Origin: JBECKS01 sp040235395
Lineage (GTDB): Bacteria; Pseudomonadota; Gammaproteobacteria; Pseudomonadales; JBECKS01
DNA length: 15,337 nt
Direction of reading: 5' to 3'
NCBI GenBank assembly: GCA_040235395.1
Contig: JBECKS010000224.1
Coordinates: 1-15,337, forward strand
Within the stretch, counting starts at the first letter, position 1. Every line of letters begins with the position of its first letter. Shown here one piece after another: positions 14,804-15,337 of the stretch. The notes below the pieces were generated by a model. It was not told where the DNA came from, ran no database searches, and saw only the letters and a program-made list of their open reading frames with translations. The translations under genes were made by a program, and so were the position numbers.

Positions 14804-15337
14804 ATGCGAACAGTTAGCGAGATAAGCTGGCAACAGGACAAGGGAAAAAGTGCGCTTAGGCTTCATTGGGGGCTTCAGGCATTTTTGAACTGGATAGTGT
14901 TGAAGTTTATGTTTTCGGAAATGGGGCGCATCATTGAAGAAACCTTTCTACCTATTCTGCGTTTGCTAGTGGAAGATAAAGACAAAATGCTGGAAGACTA
15001 TGAAGCATTGGTAAAATCTAGAACCCATTTGCCTTTTTATGCGAGCCCTTATCAGCGCTGGCTGGCAAATTATGGGAATTTTGTGCGTGAAAATGAATTT
15101 GCCTTGAGGCTTTTGAAAAAATATCTCTCAGAAAAAGACTTTAATGAGTTGGTAGTTGTTTATACAGCAGAGCGTTTGGGAAAACGTTTTGAATTCATGA
15201 AGGATGCTTTACAAAAAGTTAGTGAGAAGAAGGATCTGAATGAATTAATGCAGTCCCCAATGGGACGTCGTATGGTTCCAGTTATTAATCACCTGTCTCA
15301 ATTTCTTGTGGGGCCAATGGATGCTTATATTGATGAC
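14804..15337 (+). CDS. Unrecognised protein, 3' truncated by the window end
   Basis: The frame runs from ATG 14804 to the window edge without a stop, giving 178 residues. I do not recognise the family. The sequence is mainly alpha-helical, with a moderately hydrophobic amphipathic stretch near residues 19-55 (LRLHWGLQAFLNWIVLKFMF) but no clear signal peptide or strong membrane helix. It has several charged Lys/Glu-rich segments. A weak TGGA lies 7 bases upstream of the ATG. It is separated from cheB by 78 bp that include a candidate promoter, so it may be an independent gene. Its coding nature is supported by the long open frame and codon use like its neighbours; no function is proposed. Confidence 0.7.
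   Translation, partial: MRTVSEISWQQDKGKSALRLHWGLQAFLNWIVLKFMFSEMGRIIEETFLPILRLLVEDKDKMLEDYEALVKSRTHLPFYASPYQRWLANYGNFVRENEFALRLLKKYLSEKDFNELVVVYTAERLGKRFEFMKDALQKVSEKKDLNELMQSPMGRRMVPVINHLSQFLVGPMDAYIDD

Overview
The window looks like a gammaproteobacterial chromosome segment with moderate to low GC, probably from a marine or polysaccharide-using lineage related to pseudomonads or oceanospirilla. The clues are a FabY-type ketoacyl synthase, a proteobacterial DapE, an HSD10-like short-chain dehydrogenase, an AraC regulator of the arabinose-binding-domain type, and the tail of a secreted sugar-binding protein. The genus cannot be named from sequence alone. No tRNA, rRNA, insertion sequence, phage gene or CRISPR array was seen.

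Layout: (1) nt 2-619 is the 3' end of a secreted protein with lectin-like modules, closed by a strong terminator. (2) A spacer with five degenerate 16-bp tandem repeats precedes a large, T-rich membrane protein (868-2502) whose C-terminal half is a UbiA-type prenyltransferase. (3) A FabY-like beta-ketoacyl-ACP synthase (2699-4552) is followed by a 324-bp spacer rich in hairpins and a small DUF2846-like probable lipoprotein (4877-5629) with its own terminator. (4) An HSD10-type dehydrogenase (5706-6464) meets an AraC-family regulator (6466-7491, minus strand) tail to tail with one base between the stop codons. (5) dapE (7733-8872) is a complete lysine/peptidoglycan pathway gene.

(6) The most interesting block is 8953-14725. 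A 1223-residue hybrid kinase (two membrane helices, HAMP, GAF, a repeated coiled coil, HisKA/HATPase, three receivers) is followed on the same strand by CheR, a single-domain response regulator and a CheB methylesterase without a receiver. There is no CheA, CheW or chemoreceptor. The kinase coiled coil has four 28-residue repeats, and each carries a Glu/Gln-rich motif resembling the methylation helices of chemoreceptors. My hypothesis is that CheR and CheB tune this kinase by reversible methylation, giving an adaptation module built on a hybrid kinase. The REC-only protein followed by a receiver-less CheB reads like a CheB split into two genes.

(7) The window ends inside an unrecognised gene (14804 onward). 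The first five blocks look like ordinary chromosomal genes, with lipid metabolism (ketoacyl synthase, prenyltransferase, hydroxyacyl-CoA dehydrogenase) as a loose theme. Block 6 looks like one transcription unit.
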